18,633 bases of DNA, from the NCBI GenBank assembly GCA_910586425.1, contig CAJUHL010000032.1, forward strand, positions 1-18,633, in the 5' to 3' direction. Both the position numbers and the translations under genes were made by a program. Below, one piece after another: positions 1 to 8,416 of this stretch. Position 1 is the first letter of the stretch. Each line of letters opens with the position of its first letter. The DNA comes from an uncultured Bacilli bacterium. GTDB lineage: Bacteria; Bacillota_I; Bacilli_A; RF39; UBA660. The notes under the pieces were generated by a model. The model was not told where the DNA came from. It did no database searches and was given only the letters and a program-made list of their open reading frames with translations.

Positions 1-271
1 TATGACACGTTATATGAAACGTGGTGGAAAAGTATGGATTAATATTTTCCCACATCTTTCATTAACAAAAATTCCATTAGAAACTCGTATGGGTAAAGGT
101 AAAGGACAACCTGAAGTATGGGTTGCCGTTGTCAAAAAAGGTAAAGTTATGTTTGAAATTGCTGGTGTAGATGAGGCAACAGCACGTGAAGCATTACGTC
201 TTGCAATGCATAAGCTTCCAATCAAATGTAAATTCGTAACAAAAGAAAGTGGTGAGGCAAGTGAAAAATAA
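1..271 (+). CDS. rplP: 50S ribosomal protein L16, 3' part
   Basis: L16 sits in the central protuberance region of the large subunit near the A-site tRNA and is encoded in the S10 operon. The window opens inside the gene: the first ATG, at base 2, is an internal methionine in the family motif [12 protein letters not shown]. About 89 C-terminal residues are present and roughly 50 N-terminal ones are missing compared with the usual 137-144. The GMGKGKG-like loop (around residues 30-36 of this fragment) and the C-terminal stretch [11 protein letters not shown] are typical. The stop codon lies 11 bases inside rpmC, as is common for this pair. Identification is secure; the true start is outside the window. 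Confidence 0.97.
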   Translation, partial: MTRYMKRGGKVWINIFPHLSLTKIPLETRMGKGKGQPEVWVAVVKKGKVMFEIAGVDEATAREALRLAMHKLPIKCKFVTKESGEASEK

Positions 272-467
272 GGAAATCAGAGAAATGTCTACTGAAGAAA
301 TCGTTGCAAAAATAGATGAATGCAAAGAAGAATTATTTAATTTACGTTTTAGCCAAGCTACTGGAAATTTAGAAAAACCTTCAAGAATTCATGAATTAAG
401 AAAGTTAGTGGCTCGTATGAAGACCATCTTGCGTGAACGTGAATTAAGTGTGAAGGAGGAAAATTAA
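261..467 (+). CDS. rpmC: 50S ribosomal protein L29
   Basis: L29 is a small two-helix protein at the peptide exit tunnel, where it helps form the docking site for trigger factor and SRP. The protein is 68 residues, the family's usual size, with the motif [16 protein letters not shown] and a basic C-terminal helix. I chose the GTG at 261 because it gives the normal N-terminus ([14 protein letters not shown]) and follows the purine-rich GGTGAGG at 251-257. An in-frame GTG at 249 would add four atypical residues. The gene overlaps the rplP end by 11 bases and its stop overlaps the rpsQ start (TAATG), so the three are probably translationally coupled. Confidence 0.95.
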   Translation: MKNKEIREMSTEEIVAKIDECKEELFNLRFSQATGNLEKPSRIHELRKLVARMKTILRERELSVKEEN

Positions 468-727
468 TGGAAACTACTAGTAAGCGTGGAATAGTAGGAA
501 CAGTTGTAAGTGATAAAACAGATAAAACCATTACGGTTTTAGTAGAAACTTATAAAAAAGACCCACTATATGGAAAACGTGTAAAAGATTCAAAAAAATA
601 TGCTGTTCATGATGAAAAGAACGAAGCGAAAGTTGGAGATAGAGTGCGTATCGTTGAAACGAGACCACTATCAAAAACAAAACATTTCCGTTTAGTCGAA
701 ATCGTGGAAAAAGCAGTCATTTTATAA
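467..727 (+). CDS. rpsQ: 30S ribosomal protein S17
   Basis: S17 is a primary 16S rRNA-binding protein with an OB fold that contacts the 5' domain of the small subunit. The 86 residues match the family length. Visible family motifs are [18 protein letters not shown] at the N-terminus and [20 protein letters not shown], the conserved RNA-binding segment, near the C-terminus. The start codon shares one base with the rpmC stop, preceded by the strong site AAGGAGG inside rpmC. Only the last few residues (KAVIL) are lineage-specific. Nothing is unusual. Confidence 0.97.
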   Translation: METTSKRGIVGTVVSDKTDKTITVLVETYKKDPLYGKRVKDSKKYAVHDEKNEAKVGDRVRIVETRPLSKTKHFRLVEIVEKAVIL

Positions 728-748
728 AACTGGGAGGAGGATCAATTT

Positions 749-1117
749 ATGGTTCAACAAGAAAGCCGTTTAAAAGTTGCTGATAATTCAGGTGCACGTG
801 AAGTGAGTGTCATTCGTGTACTTGGTGGAAGCAAAGTAAAAACCGGAAATATTGGAGATATCGTTGTTGCTACGGTTAAAAAAGCAACTCCTAACGGTAC
901 AGTAAAAAAGGGAAAAGTTGTAAAAGCTGTCATTGTTAGAAGCAAATTTGGTCTAAGAAGAGACGATGGGTCTTATATTAAGTTCGATGATAATGCTTGT
1001 GTGATTATTAAGGATGATAAGAGCCCAGTTGGAACTCGTGTGTTTGGACCAGTCGCACGTGAATTACGTGATTTAGATTTTATGAAAATTGTATCACTTG
1101 CAAAAGAAGTGTTATAA
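749..1117 (+). CDS. rplN: 50S ribosomal protein L14
   Basis: L14 binds 23S rRNA and forms inter-subunit bridges with 16S rRNA; it is also the known docking surface for the silencing factor RsfS. At 122 residues it is exactly family length. The start ([18 protein letters not shown]) and the C-terminal block [14 protein letters not shown] are hallmark L14 sequences. The ribosome site GGGAGGAGG lies just upstream. It is separated from rpsQ by 21 bases with no terminator or promoter visible, which fits continuous transcription through the spc operon. Confidence 0.98.
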   Translation: MVQQESRLKVADNSGAREVSVIRVLGGSKVKTGNIGDIVVATVKKATPNGTVKKGKVVKAVIVRSKFGLRRDDGSYIKFDDNACVIIKDDKSPVGTRVFGPVARELRDLDFMKIVSLAKEVL

Positions 1118-1137
1118 GTTTCAGTAAGGAGGAAAAC

Positions 1138-1446
1138 ATGAACTTTAAAACGGGAGATAAAGTTGTTGTTATTTCTGGAAAAGATAAGGGAAAAGAAGGA
1201 AACATTACAAAAATATTACGTGCTGAAAATAAGGTTGTTGTTGAAGGTGTCAATGTTGCCAAAAAACACATCAAACCAAATGGACAAACATCTGGTAGTA
1301 TCGTAGAAGTAGAATTACCAATTCATGCTTCAAATGTAATGATTATTGACCCTAAAACCAAAAAGGGAACCAGAATAGGACATACTGTTGATAAAAACGG
1401 AAAGAAAATTAGAGTATCGAAAAAATCGAATTCTAACATTGATTAA
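1138..1446 (+). CDS. rplX: 50S ribosomal protein L24
   Basis: L24 is an early assembly initiator that binds the 5' end of 23S rRNA and later lies near the exit tunnel. The 102-residue protein begins with a KOW motif (about residues 3-35: [18 protein letters not shown]), followed by the conserved [14 protein letters not shown]. The C-terminal half contains the usual [19 protein letters not shown]. The start is preceded by AAGGAGG. Position between rplN and rplE is canonical. Confidence 0.97.
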   Translation: MNFKTGDKVVVISGKDKGKEGNITKILRAENKVVVEGVNVAKKHIKPNGQTSGSIVEVELPIHASNVMIIDPKTKKGTRIGHTVDKNGKKIRVSKKSNSNID

Positions 1447-1463
1447 TTGGAAGGAGGGTATAT

Positions 1464-2003
1464 ATGAACCGCCTAAAAGAAAAATATAATACAGTCATCA
1501 TACCTAGTTTGAGAGAAAAGTATAGTTACAAGAGTGTAATGGAAGTGCCTAAATTAGATAAAATTGTAATCAATATGGGTGTTGGAGAAGCCACATCAAA
1601 CAGCAAAATGTTAGAAGCGGCTATGAAGGATTTAGAGATTATTACAGGCCAAAAACCAGTTGCTACGAAAGCTAAAAAAGCCATTGCTGGATTTAAAGTA
1701 AGAGAAAATCAAGCGATTGGTTGTAAGGTTACTTTAAGAGGAGAAAATATGTATAACTTTTTAGATAAATTAATCAGTATTACATTACCTCGTGTCAGAG
1801 ACTTTAGAGGGCTTTCCAATAAAGCATTCGATGGTAGAGGAAACTACACAATCGGATTAAATGAACAATTAATTTTCTCAGAAATCGTATATGATGATGT
1901 TGTGAAAGTACGTGGAATGGATATCGTTTTTGTAACAACAGCAAAAACAAATGAAGAAGCGTATGATCTTTTAAAAGGTTTCGGTATGCCATTTAAAAAG
2001 TAA
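1464..2003 (+). CDS. rplE: 50S ribosomal protein L5
   Basis: L5 binds 5S rRNA and anchors the central protuberance; it contacts P-site tRNA and S13 across the subunit interface. Length is 179 residues, as usual. Family motifs include [15 protein letters not shown] near residue 29, [19 protein letters not shown], the segment [20 protein letters not shown], and the C-terminal [21 protein letters not shown] strong GGAGGG precedes the ATG. In E. coli the spc operon is autoregulated by S8 binding near this gene; no such structure was identified here by eye. Confidence 0.98.
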   Translation: MNRLKEKYNTVIIPSLREKYSYKSVMEVPKLDKIVINMGVGEATSNSKMLEAAMKDLEIITGQKPVATKAKKAIAGFKVRENQAIGCKVTLRGENMYNFLDKLISITLPRVRDFRGLSNKAFDGRGNYTIGLNEQLIFSEIVYDDVVKVRGMDIVFVTTAKTNEEAYDLLKGFGMPFKK

Positions 2004-2021
2004 CTATTATAGGAGGATATT

Positions 2022-2207
2022 ATGGCTAAGAAAAGTATGATTGTAAAACAATCAAGAAAACCAAAATTCAAAGTACGCGAGTATACACGTTGCGAAAGAT
2101 GTGGAAGACCTCATGCAGTACTTAAAAAATATGGAATTTGCCGTATTTGTTTTAGAGAACTTGCTTACAAAGGACAGATTCCAGGAGTGAAAAAGTCTAG
2201 TTGGTAA
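2022..2207 (+). CDS. rpsZ: 30S ribosomal protein S14, zinc-binding type (type Z)
   Basis: S14 assembles late into the head of the small subunit. This 61-residue form has the zinc ribbon of the C+ paralogue: Cys24 and Cys27 (CERC) followed by Cys40 and Cys43 (CRIC). The zinc-free, stress-replacement form of S14 is longer and lacks these cysteines, and it is not in this window. The C-terminus [11 protein letters not shown] is conserved. The ATG follows TAGGAGG. If the organism also has a zinc-independent rpsN elsewhere, that copy would be expected under Zur control. Confidence 0.97.
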   Translation: MAKKSMIVKQSRKPKFKVREYTRCERCGRPHAVLKKYGICRICFRELAYKGQIPGVKKSSW

Positions 2208-2227
2208 GACGGAAGGGAGGACATAGT

Positions 2228-2629
2228 ATGGGAATTGTAAACGACCCAATCGCAGATATGCTTACAAGAATTCGTAATGCAAATCAGATGCGTTATCTAG
2301 AGGTTGAAGTACCCGCTTCAAAAATCAAAGTTGAAATTGCTAAAATATTAAAAGAAGAAGGATTTATCTCTGACTATAAAATTAAGAAGAATCCAGTTCA
2401 AAATATTATCGTTTTAAATTTAAAATATGGAGAAAAGAAAGAACGCGTAATTACAGGATTAAAAAGAATTTCAAAACCTGGTTTACGTGTATATGCTAAG
2501 TCAGAAGAAGTACCTAGAGTATTAAATGGTTTAGGGATTGCTATTTTGTCTACTTCGAAAGGAATTATGACAGATAAAGAAGCAAGAAAACAAACACTAG
2601 GTGGAGAAGTTTTGGCTTACGTTTGGTAG
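2228..2629 (+). CDS. rpsH: 30S ribosomal protein S8
   Basis: S8 binds the central domain of 16S rRNA and is needed for platform assembly; in E. coli it also represses the spc operon. I set the start at the ATG at 2228, giving 133 residues beginning [18 protein letters not shown], the family N-terminus. The in-frame GTG at 2201 overlaps the S14 gene and would add nine unrelated residues, whereas GGGAGG at 2215-2220 is properly spaced from 2228. The C-terminal [20 protein letters not shown] is the S8 signature. Confidence 0.97.
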   Translation: MGIVNDPIADMLTRIRNANQMRYLEVEVPASKIKVEIAKILKEEGFISDYKIKKNPVQNIIVLNLKYGEKKERVITGLKRISKPGLRVYAKSEEVPRVLNGLGIAILSTSKGIMTDKEARKQTLGGEVLAYVW

Positions 2630-2648
2630 AAAGGTTAGGAGGATTCGT

Positions 2649-3179
2649 ATGAGTCGTATTGGAAATAGAATATTAACAATACCTGAAAATGTAACAGTAT
2701 CAGTAAATGGAAATATTGTTTCTGTAAAAGGTCCTAAAGGTGAACTTTCTACTGAAATTAATGAACATATTACGGTACAAGTAAATGGAAATGAACTGAC
2801 TGTTTCAAGAAGTGATGATATGTATAAAAACTTTCATGGAACTGCCAATGCCAATATTCATAATATGATTATTGGAGTAACTGAAGGTTATCTGCGTGAA
2901 TTAGAAGCAGTTGGTGTCGGATATCGTTTTGCTGTTAGTGGAAATAAAATCACAGTTACAGCAGGATATTCACATCCTGTCATTGTAGAAGTACCTGCAG
3001 GGCTAACAGTTGAATCTGCTAGTAATACAGAACTTACAATTAAGGGAATTGATAAATGTCTTGTTGGAGAATTTGCTGCAAATATTAGAAAAATAAGACA
3101 GCCTGAACCTTACAAAGGAAAAGGTATTAAATATAAAAATGAAATCATCCGTCGTAAAGAAGGAAAGAAAGCAGCATAA
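2649..3179 (+). CDS. rplF: 50S ribosomal protein L6
   Basis: L6 lies near the factor-binding site and sarcin-ricin loop, and supports elongation-factor function. With the ATG at 2649 the protein is 176 residues and begins MSRIGNRILTIPENV. An upstream in-frame ATG at 2601 lies within rpsH and would add 16 non-conserved residues, so I rejected it; TTAGGAGG at 2635-2642 serves 2649. Two repeated L6 domains are recognisable, and the C-terminal signature QPEPYKGKGIKY is intact. Confidence 0.97.
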   Translation: MSRIGNRILTIPENVTVSVNGNIVSVKGPKGELSTEINEHITVQVNGNELTVSRSDDMYKNFHGTANANIHNMIIGVTEGYLRELEAVGVGYRFAVSGNKITVTAGYSHPVIVEVPAGLTVESASNTELTIKGIDKCLVGEFAANIRKIRQPEPYKGKGIKYKNEIIRRKEGKKAA

Positions 3180-3206
3180 CGTAATTTAGTAAAGGAGAGT
3201 CATACT

Positions 3207-3569
3207 ATGATTAAGAAAGTATCTCGAAATGATGTACGTAAAGCGAGACACGCTCGTGTTAGAGAAAAAATCAGTGGAACAGCTAGTGTACCAAGATTAA
3301 ATGTGTTTCGTTCAAATGGAAATATTTTTGCACAAATCATCGATGATGAAAAAGGTATTACATTAGTAAGTGCTTCATCAATTGATAAAGAACTCAAACT
3401 TGAAAATGGTGGAAATATGGAAGCTGCAACTAAAGTAGGAGAATTACTTGCAAAAAGAGCAAAAGATGCAAAAATAAAAGAAGTTGTCTTTGATAGAGGC
3501 GGATACCTATATCACGGACGTGTAAAAGCACTTGCAGATGCTGCACGTGAAAATGGATTAGAATTCTAA
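3207..3569 (+). CDS. rplR: 50S ribosomal protein L18
   Basis: L18 binds 5S rRNA together with L5 in the central protuberance. The 120-residue length and the motifs [24 protein letters not shown] split over the N-terminal third, then [23 protein letters not shown] near the C-terminus, are standard. The site AAGGAGAG precedes the start. Nothing unusual is seen, and rpsE follows 14 bases later as expected. Confidence 0.97.
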   Translation: MIKKVSRNDVRKARHARVREKISGTASVPRLNVFRSNGNIFAQIIDDEKGITLVSASSIDKELKLENGGNMEAATKVGELLAKRAKDAKIKEVVFDRGGYLYHGRVKALADAARENGLEF

Positions 3570-3583
3570 AAGGAGGGTCATAA

Positions 3584-4087
3584 ATGGAAACTAGAAAAAG
3601 AGAACCACGCCCAAAACTATATGAAGAACAAGTCATCAATATAGGTCGTGTTACGAAAGTAACCAAAGGTGGTCGTCATTTCCGTTTCTCTGCTACGGTT
3701 GTTGTAGGAGATAGAAAAGGTAAAGTTGGTCTTGGTACTGGGAAAGCAAATGAAGTACCAGATGCAATTAAAAAAGCGGTTCAAGCTGCTACAAAGAACG
3801 TAGTTAAAATATCATTGGTTGATGAAAGAACCATTCCACATGATGCGATTGGTGTAAGAGGAGCATCTCGTGTTATGTTAAAGCCTGCGGCTGAAGGTAC
3901 TGGAGTAAAAGCTGGAGGACCAGTTCGTGCCGTACTTGAATTAGCAGGTGTGAAAGATATCCTATCAAAATCACTTGGATCCAATACAAAAATTAATATG
4001 GCATATGCAACATTAGAAGCATTAAAATCACAAAGAACCAAAGAACAAGTGGCTCATTTGCGTGGTAAGAAAGTGGAGGAAATCTAA
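3584..4087 (+). CDS. rpsE: 30S ribosomal protein S5
   Basis: S5 helps set decoding accuracy and lines the mRNA entry channel with S3 and S4; its loop is the site of classical spectinomycin-resistance changes. The protein is 167 residues with the double-stranded RNA-binding-like N-terminal domain ([21 protein letters not shown]) and the C-terminal ribosomal fold ([19 protein letters not shown]). AAGGAGGG precedes the ATG. The stop overlaps the rplO start by one base (TAATG). In most Firmicutes rpmD (L30) lies between these two genes; here there is no space for it. Confidence 0.98.
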   Translation: METRKREPRPKLYEEQVINIGRVTKVTKGGRHFRFSATVVVGDRKGKVGLGTGKANEVPDAIKKAVQAATKNVVKISLVDERTIPHDAIGVRGASRVMLKPAAEGTGVKAGGPVRAVLELAGVKDILSKSLGSNTKINMAYATLEALKSQRTKEQVAHLRGKKVEEI

Positions 4088-4530
4088 TGAAATTACATAC
4101 GATGAAACCTGCTATTGGTGCTAGAACCACTCGTAAAAGAGTTGGAAATGGTACAGGTAGTGGTTTAGGAAAAACTTGTGGAAAAGGTCATAAAGGACAA
4201 AATGCACGTAGTGGTGGAGGCGTAAGACCTGGATTTGAAGGTGGACAATTACCTTTATACAGAAGATTACCAAAAAGAGGATTCACCAATGCGAATTTTA
4301 AAACAGAATATGCTGTGATTAATTTAAGTGATTTAAATAACTTTGAGGATGGTGCTGTTGTGACACCTGAATTATTAAAAGAAATGGGTATCTTAAAAAA
4401 TCAATTAGATGGTGTAAAAGTATTAGGAAATGGAATGTTAGAAAAGAAAATCAATGTAAAAGCACATAAATTTTCTAAAGTAGCGAAAGAACAAATAGAA
4501 AAATTAGGTGGAAAAGCAGAGGTGATTTAA
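4087..4530 (+). CDS. rplO: 50S ribosomal protein L15
   Basis: L15 is a late-assembly large-subunit protein with a long basic N-terminal extension that threads into 23S rRNA. The 147-residue sequence begins [20 protein letters not shown] and carries the glycine-rich signature [20 protein letters not shown], then [18 protein letters not shown]. The C-terminal globular part ends with the usual [10 protein letters not shown]. Translation is likely coupled to rpsE through the one-base overlap, with GTGGAGG inside rpsE as the ribosome site. It directly follows rpsE because rpmD is missing. Confidence 0.98.
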   Translation: MKLHTMKPAIGARTTRKRVGNGTGSGLGKTCGKGHKGQNARSGGGVRPGFEGGQLPLYRRLPKRGFTNANFKTEYAVINLSDLNNFEDGAVVTPELLKEMGILKNQLDGVKVLGNGMLEKKINVKAHKFSKVAKEQIEKLGGKAEVI

Positions 4531-4531
4531 C

Positions 4532-5812
4532 ATGTTTGCAAAGTTTAAGCAAATATTGAATCCCAAGAACAAGGATTTACAAAAGAAAATTATATTTACT
4601 TTTGTATGCCTATTCCTATTTAAGTTAGGAACAACAATTATTGTTCCAGGAATTGATAAAGAAAGTTTAGGAACAGACAATTTAGGATTTTTAGAACTAA
4701 TTAATGCGATGGGTGGAGGTGCTTTAGAGCAATTTTCAATTTTTGCTTTAGGAGTTATGCCATATATCACCGCATCGATTATTGTTCAGTTGTTACAAAT
4801 GGACATCATTCCTTACTTTGCTGAACTTTCGAAACAAGGTGGCACTGGTAGAACCAAACTCAATCAGATTACAAGATATCTAGGAATTGCGTTAGCGTTT
4901 ATTCAAGGATATATGTTCTCATTTGCATTTGTATCTGGTGGAACACCGATGGAATATATGACATTTGCGTTAATTTTAACAGCTGGGACAGCGCTTCTAT
5001 TATGGATTGGTGACCAGATTACAGCAAAAGGAATCGGAAATGGTATTTCGCTTATTATCATGGCTGGTATCATTGCTACGATGCCAAACATGTTTATGGA
5101 AGCTTGGAATAATTTTGTAACAGGAGGAACGACACAAGTTGTTACACTTGGTGTTGTTAAATTTGGTCTATTTGTATTACTTTATTTTGCAATCATCCTT
5201 GGTGTTGTTTATGTAGAGTGTGCAGAAAGAAGAATTCCGATTCAGTATGCGAATCGTTCAACTACATCTGTTATGAATGCAAGTCAAAATTATATTCCGT
5301 TTAAGTTAAATTCAGCCGGAGTAATGCCTGTTATTTTAGCATCTGCATTTATCTCAATTCCGGGAATACTCGCAAGTTTTATTAAAAATGATGGCTTTCA
5401 GTTATTTGTAAGTAAATATTTAACCATGACAAGTGGAACAGGGTTTGTGATTTACATTGTATGTATATTTGCATTTGCTTATTTTTATACATTCTTACAA
5501 TTAAAGCCAAAAGAGCTTGCTGAAAATTTAAATCAAAATGGTGGTTTTATTCCAGGAATTCGTCCAGGGGATGAAACAGTCAAGTATATTAGTAAAACAT
5601 TAAAACGTATTACAACCGTTGGAGCTTTATCACTTGCAATCATTGCTGGTCTTCCAATTGTATTTGGAGCAATTTCAAGTTTGCCAACGAGTGTGCGTAT
5701 TGGGGGAACAGGTTTACTCATTGTTGTGGGTGTTGCCCTAGAAACTTATAAACAATTAGATAGTGAACTGGTAACACGTGCTGGCTATACCAAAAGAAGG
5801 CGCAATCGATGA
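4532..5812 (+). CDS. secY: Protein translocase subunit SecY
   Basis: SecY is the ten-helix channel of the Sec translocon in the cytoplasmic membrane, working with SecE, SecG and the SecA motor or ribosome. The 426 residues contain the family hallmarks: the first membrane segment at about 20-38, the periplasmic/plug region, the motif ERRIPIQYANR in a cytosolic loop near residue 231, and GGFIPGIRPGDETVKYI in the next large cytosolic loop near 340, where SecA and ribosome contact are known. The C-terminus is short and basic. The ATG lies one base after the rplO stop, with AGAGGTGA at 4518-4525 as ribosome site. The final codon and TGA overlap adk. Confidence 0.98.
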   Translation: MFAKFKQILNPKNKDLQKKIIFTFVCLFLFKLGTTIIVPGIDKESLGTDNLGFLELINAMGGGALEQFSIFALGVMPYITASIIVQLLQMDIIPYFAELSKQGGTGRTKLNQITRYLGIALAFIQGYMFSFAFVSGGTPMEYMTFALILTAGTALLLWIGDQITAKGIGNGISLIIMAGIIATMPNMFMEAWNNFVTGGTTQVVTLGVVKFGLFVLLYFAIILGVVYVECAERRIPIQYANRSTTSVMNASQNYIPFKLNSAGVMPVILASAFISIPGILASFIKNDGFQLFVSKYLTMTSGTGFVIYIVCIFAFAYFYTFLQLKPKELAENLNQNGGFIPGIRPGDETVKYISKTLKRITTVGALSLAIIAGLPIVFGAISSLPTSVRIGGTGLLIVVGVALETYKQLDSELVTRAGYTKRRRNR

Positions 5813-6465
5813 AAAGCATCATCTTACTTGCACCGCCTGCTGCTGGAAAGGGAACACAATCGAATTTGCTTTGTAAGAAGTATGGATTTGTTCATATTTC
5901 AACAGGAAATTTGCTTCGTGAAGCAATGCAGAAAGATGATGCAATGGGACATTCACTTAAGGAGCAAATGAAATCTGGTAAATTGATAAGTGACGATATT
6001 ATTTTTCAATTATTGAAAGATAAGTTTACGACAATTGAAGATTCATTGGGGTATATTCTAGATGGATTTCCTCGCAATGTAAATCAAGCAGAAGAATACA
6101 ATCGATTATTGGATTCCAAAAATCAAGAATTATCGGCTGTTATTTATTTATCTATAGATTATGATTTGGCTTTCAAGCGAATTATGGGTCGTGTATCTTG
6201 TCCAAAATGTGGGCATGTTTACAATGATATAATAGAAGAGAATCAACCAAGTGTAAAAGGCATCTGTAATGATTGTCAAACAGAGTTGACAAAACGAAGC
6301 GATGACAATGAGAAAACATTCCAAGTAAGATTTGAAACATATTTGGAGCAAACAGAACCTTTGGTTGCTTATTATAAGGAAAAAGGAATTCTTTATGAAG
6401 TGGATAGTTCATTATCTACCACTGAAGTGTTTGAGCAAATAAAGAACATTGTGGATTCATTATGA
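5809..6465 (+). CDS. adk: Adenylate kinase, zinc-lid form with variant P-loop
   Basis: Adenylate kinase interconverts ATP + AMP and 2 ADP in the cytoplasm. The 218-residue long form has DGFPRN near residue 84, a LID with a four-cysteine zinc site (CPKC then CNDC, about residues 131-153), and the closing block RSDDNEKTFQVRFETY. Oddities lie in the nucleotide site: the P-loop reads APPAAGKGT (residues 8-16) where the family usually has GxPGxGKGT, so two glycines are alanines, and the AMP-site motif is STGN rather than STGD (around residue 32). The Walker lysine (Lys14) and the LID arginines remain, so I expect an active enzyme. The ATG overlaps the secY stop by four bases and its own TGA overlaps map. 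Confidence 0.95.
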   Translation: MKSIILLAPPAAGKGTQSNLLCKKYGFVHISTGNLLREAMQKDDAMGHSLKEQMKSGKLISDDIIFQLLKDKFTTIEDSLGYILDGFPRNVNQAEEYNRLLDSKNQELSAVIYLSIDYDLAFKRIMGRVSCPKCGHVYNDIIEENQPSVKGICNDCQTELTKRSDDNEKTFQVRFETYLEQTEPLVAYYKEKGILYEVDSSLSTTEVFEQIKNIVDSL

Positions 6466-7208
6466 TAAACATTAAATCAGAACATGAAATAGAATGTATG
6501 CGCAAAGCAGGAGAAATTGTAGGAAATACACATAATTATTTGAAGCAATATATCAAGCCTGGAGTGACAACAAAAGAGTTAAATGATTTGGCTGAAGCAT
6601 TTATTTTGAAATCAGGTGCAACGCCATCATTTAAAAATCTGTATGGGTTTCCAGGAACTATATGCATTTCCATCAATGAGGAAGTCGTACATGGAATTCC
6701 GTCAAGTCGTAAACTTAAAAATGGGGATATTGTAAAGTTGGATATTGGTGCTTGTTATCAAGGATACCATGGAGATTCGGCTTGGTCTTACCCTGTTGGG
6801 AAGGTGAGTACAGAAGTTACCAGGTTATTAGTGCAAACGGAAGAGGCTTTGTATCAAGGATTGTCTGTTGTACATGAAGGTGCTCATATTGGAGATATTG
6901 GATATGCGATTGAAACATATGCAAAAACTCATCATTTAGGTGTAGTCAAGGAATTGGTAGGTCATGGAATTGGGACACAAGTACATGAAGCTCCTGATGT
7001 TCCCAATTATGGGAAAACAGGAACTGGTCCTATCTTAAAAGAGGGTATGACTATCGCAATTGAACCAATGCTCAATTTAGGAACGCCAAGTGTTTACATG
7101 TTAGAAGATGATTGGACGATTGTAACCGGTGATGATTTACCATCTGCCCATTTTGAACATACCATTTTGGTAACCAAAAATGGATATGAAATATTAACGA
7201 AGAGGTGA
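6462..7208 (+). CDS. map: Methionine aminopeptidase, type I
   Basis: This enzyme removes the initiator methionine from nascent proteins when the second residue is small. It has the creatinase-like fold and a dimetal centre. The five ligands are visible: Asp94, Asp105, His168, Glu201 and Glu232, and the substrate-site His77 is also present (EVVHGIP). At 248 residues it lacks the zinc-finger N-terminal extension seen in some Firmicutes MetAPs, making it a plain type Ia enzyme. The ATG overlaps the adk TGA (ATGA), and infA follows four bases after the stop. The KOW-type gene found between map and infA in Bacillus subtilis is not here. Confidence 0.97.
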   Translation: MINIKSEHEIECMRKAGEIVGNTHNYLKQYIKPGVTTKELNDLAEAFILKSGATPSFKNLYGFPGTICISINEEVVHGIPSSRKLKNGDIVKLDIGACYQGYHGDSAWSYPVGKVSTEVTRLLVQTEEALYQGLSVVHEGAHIGDIGYAIETYAKTHHLGVVKELVGHGIGTQVHEAPDVPNYGKTGTGPILKEGMTIAIEPMLNLGTPSVYMLEDDWTIVTGDDLPSAHFEHTILVTKNGYEILTKR

Positions 7209-7212
7209 TAAG

Positions 7213-7476
7213 ATGCCAAAGAAACCAGTTAATAAAAGAAACAACAATCAAATGCAAGAAAAGGTTAAAAAAGCAGCGATTGAAGTAGAAGGAAAAATAC
7301 TAGAAGTTCTACCTGGTGGACAATTCAGAGTAGAGCTTGAAAATAAACACACTGTAGTGGCTCACGTTTCTGGTAAAATCCGAATGAACTATATTCGCAT
7401 TTTACCAGGTGATACAGTGGTGTTAGAATTATCAGAATATGATTTAACACGTGGGCGCATAACCTATAGGAAATAG
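7213..7476 (+). CDS. infA: Translation initiation factor IF-1 with N-terminal extension
   Basis: IF-1 occupies the 30S A site during initiation and cooperates with IF-2 and IF-3. The OB-fold core (about residues 21-87) is canonical, with [20 protein letters not shown] at its start and [15 protein letters not shown] plus [11 protein letters not shown] at its end. The usual length is about 72; here 87 residues are encoded from the ATG at 7213, adding some 15 basic, asparagine-rich residues. The alternative ATG at 7252 would give a normal 74-residue protein but has no ribosome site, while GAGGTGAT just before 7213 is well placed. I therefore keep the longer form. Confidence 0.93.
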   Translation: MPKKPVNKRNNNQMQEKVKKAAIEVEGKILEVLPGGQFRVELENKHTVVAHVSGKIRMNYIRILPGDTVVLELSEYDLTRGRITYRK

Positions 7477-7487
7477 GAGGGAATTAA

Positions 7488-7601
7488 ATGAAAGTAAAAC
7501 CATCAATTAAAAAAATTTGTCCAAAATGTAAAATCGTTACGCGTAAGGGTAAAAAAATCGTAATTTGCGAAAACCCTAAACATAAACAAAGACAAGGTTA
7601 A
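7488..7601 (+). CDS. rpmJ: 50S ribosomal protein L36
   Basis: L36 is the smallest large-subunit protein and stabilises 23S rRNA near the factor-binding region. The 37-residue reading frame begins [15 protein letters not shown] and ends [11 protein letters not shown], both family signatures. Zinc ligands Cys11, Cys14, Cys27 and His32 are all present, so this is the zinc-containing form. TAGGAGGG precedes the ATG. It sits between infA and rpsM, the canonical place. Confidence 0.97.
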   Translation: MKVKPSIKKICPKCKIVTRKGKKIVICENPKHKQRQG

Positions 7602-7617
7602 TAATAGGAGGTGTTTT

Positions 7618-7983
7618 ATGGCACGTATTAAGGGTGTAGATATCCCAAATAATAAAAGAGCTGAAATCGCATTGACTTATATTTATGGAATTGGAAGAAG
7701 TTTATCCAATAAAATCTTAAATGACGCTAATGTTGATATCAACAAAAAAGCAGGAAGTTTAGACAATGGTGAGTTAGATCGCATTCGTGAGCAAATTGAA
7801 AAATATACCATCGAAGGTGATTTAAGACGTGAAGTGAATATGAACATCAAAACAAAGATGGAAATCAATTCATATCAAGGAACTCGTCATAAAAGAGGAT
7901 TACCTGTTAGAGGACAAAGAACCAACAGAAATGCTAGAACTCGTAAGGGTAAAGGTAAAACAGTTGCTAATAAGAAAAAATAA
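7618..7983 (+). CDS. rpsM: 30S ribosomal protein S13
   Basis: S13 lies in the head of the small subunit and makes inter-subunit bridges to L5 and 23S rRNA; its basic tail reaches P-site tRNA. The 121 residues begin [20 protein letters not shown], with the helix-two-turn-helix YIYGIGRS, and end in the conserved [20 protein letters not shown] followed by a lysine-rich tail. TAGGAGGTG serves the start. It opens the alpha-operon group rpsM-rpsK-rpoA-rplQ, which here lacks rpsD, as in other Firmicutes. Confidence 0.98.
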   Translation: MARIKGVDIPNNKRAEIALTYIYGIGRSLSNKILNDANVDINKKAGSLDNGELDRIREQIEKYTIEGDLRREVNMNIKTKMEINSYQGTRHKRGLPVRGQRTNRNARTRKGKGKTVANKKK

Positions 7984-8011
7984 TTGTAACTAAAAAAGGA
8001 GGTTATATAAT

Positions 8012-8395
8012 ATGGCTTATAAACCAAGAAAACGTAAAGTAAAGAAGAATGTGCCAGAAGGGCAAGCATATATCCATTCTACTTTCAATAACACAATCGT
8101 AACACTTTGTGACAAAGAAGGAAATGCGATTAGTTGGGCTTCTGCTGGAACATTAGGATTCAAAGGAAGTAAAAAATCAACTCCATTCGCAGCTGGTATG
8201 TCTGCTGAAGCAGCAGGAAAGGCCGCATTTGATATGGGAATGCGTAAGGTTGAAGTTTTTGTAAAAGGACTCGGTTCAGGACGTGAAACTGCAATTCGTT
8301 CATTACAAACTGCTGGTTTAGAAATTGCTTCAATTACAGATGTAACACCTGTACCACATAATGGATGTCGTCCACCAAAACGTCCACGTGGATAA
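8012..8395 (+). CDS. rpsK: 30S ribosomal protein S11
   Basis: S11 forms part of the platform near the mRNA exit channel and works with S18 and S21 around the 3' end of 16S rRNA. The protein has 127 residues with the signature [20 protein letters not shown] and the invariant C-terminus [22 protein letters not shown] precedes the start. The 28-base gap before it is the largest in the ribosomal cluster and contains no obvious promoter or terminator. Confidence 0.98.
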   Translation: MAYKPRKRKVKKNVPEGQAYIHSTFNNTIVTLCDKEGNAISWASAGTLGFKGSKKSTPFAAGMSAEAAGKAAFDMGMRKVEVFVKGLGSGRETAIRSLQTAGLEIASITDVTPVPHNGCRPPKRPRG

Positions 8396-8416
8396 AAGAA
8401 AAAGGAGTGTGAAAAA

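Noticed and set aside
2201..2227. Longer S8 start at GTG 2201
   Set aside because: It overlaps the S14 gene and adds residues absent from the S8 family; 2228 has the correctly spaced ribosome site.
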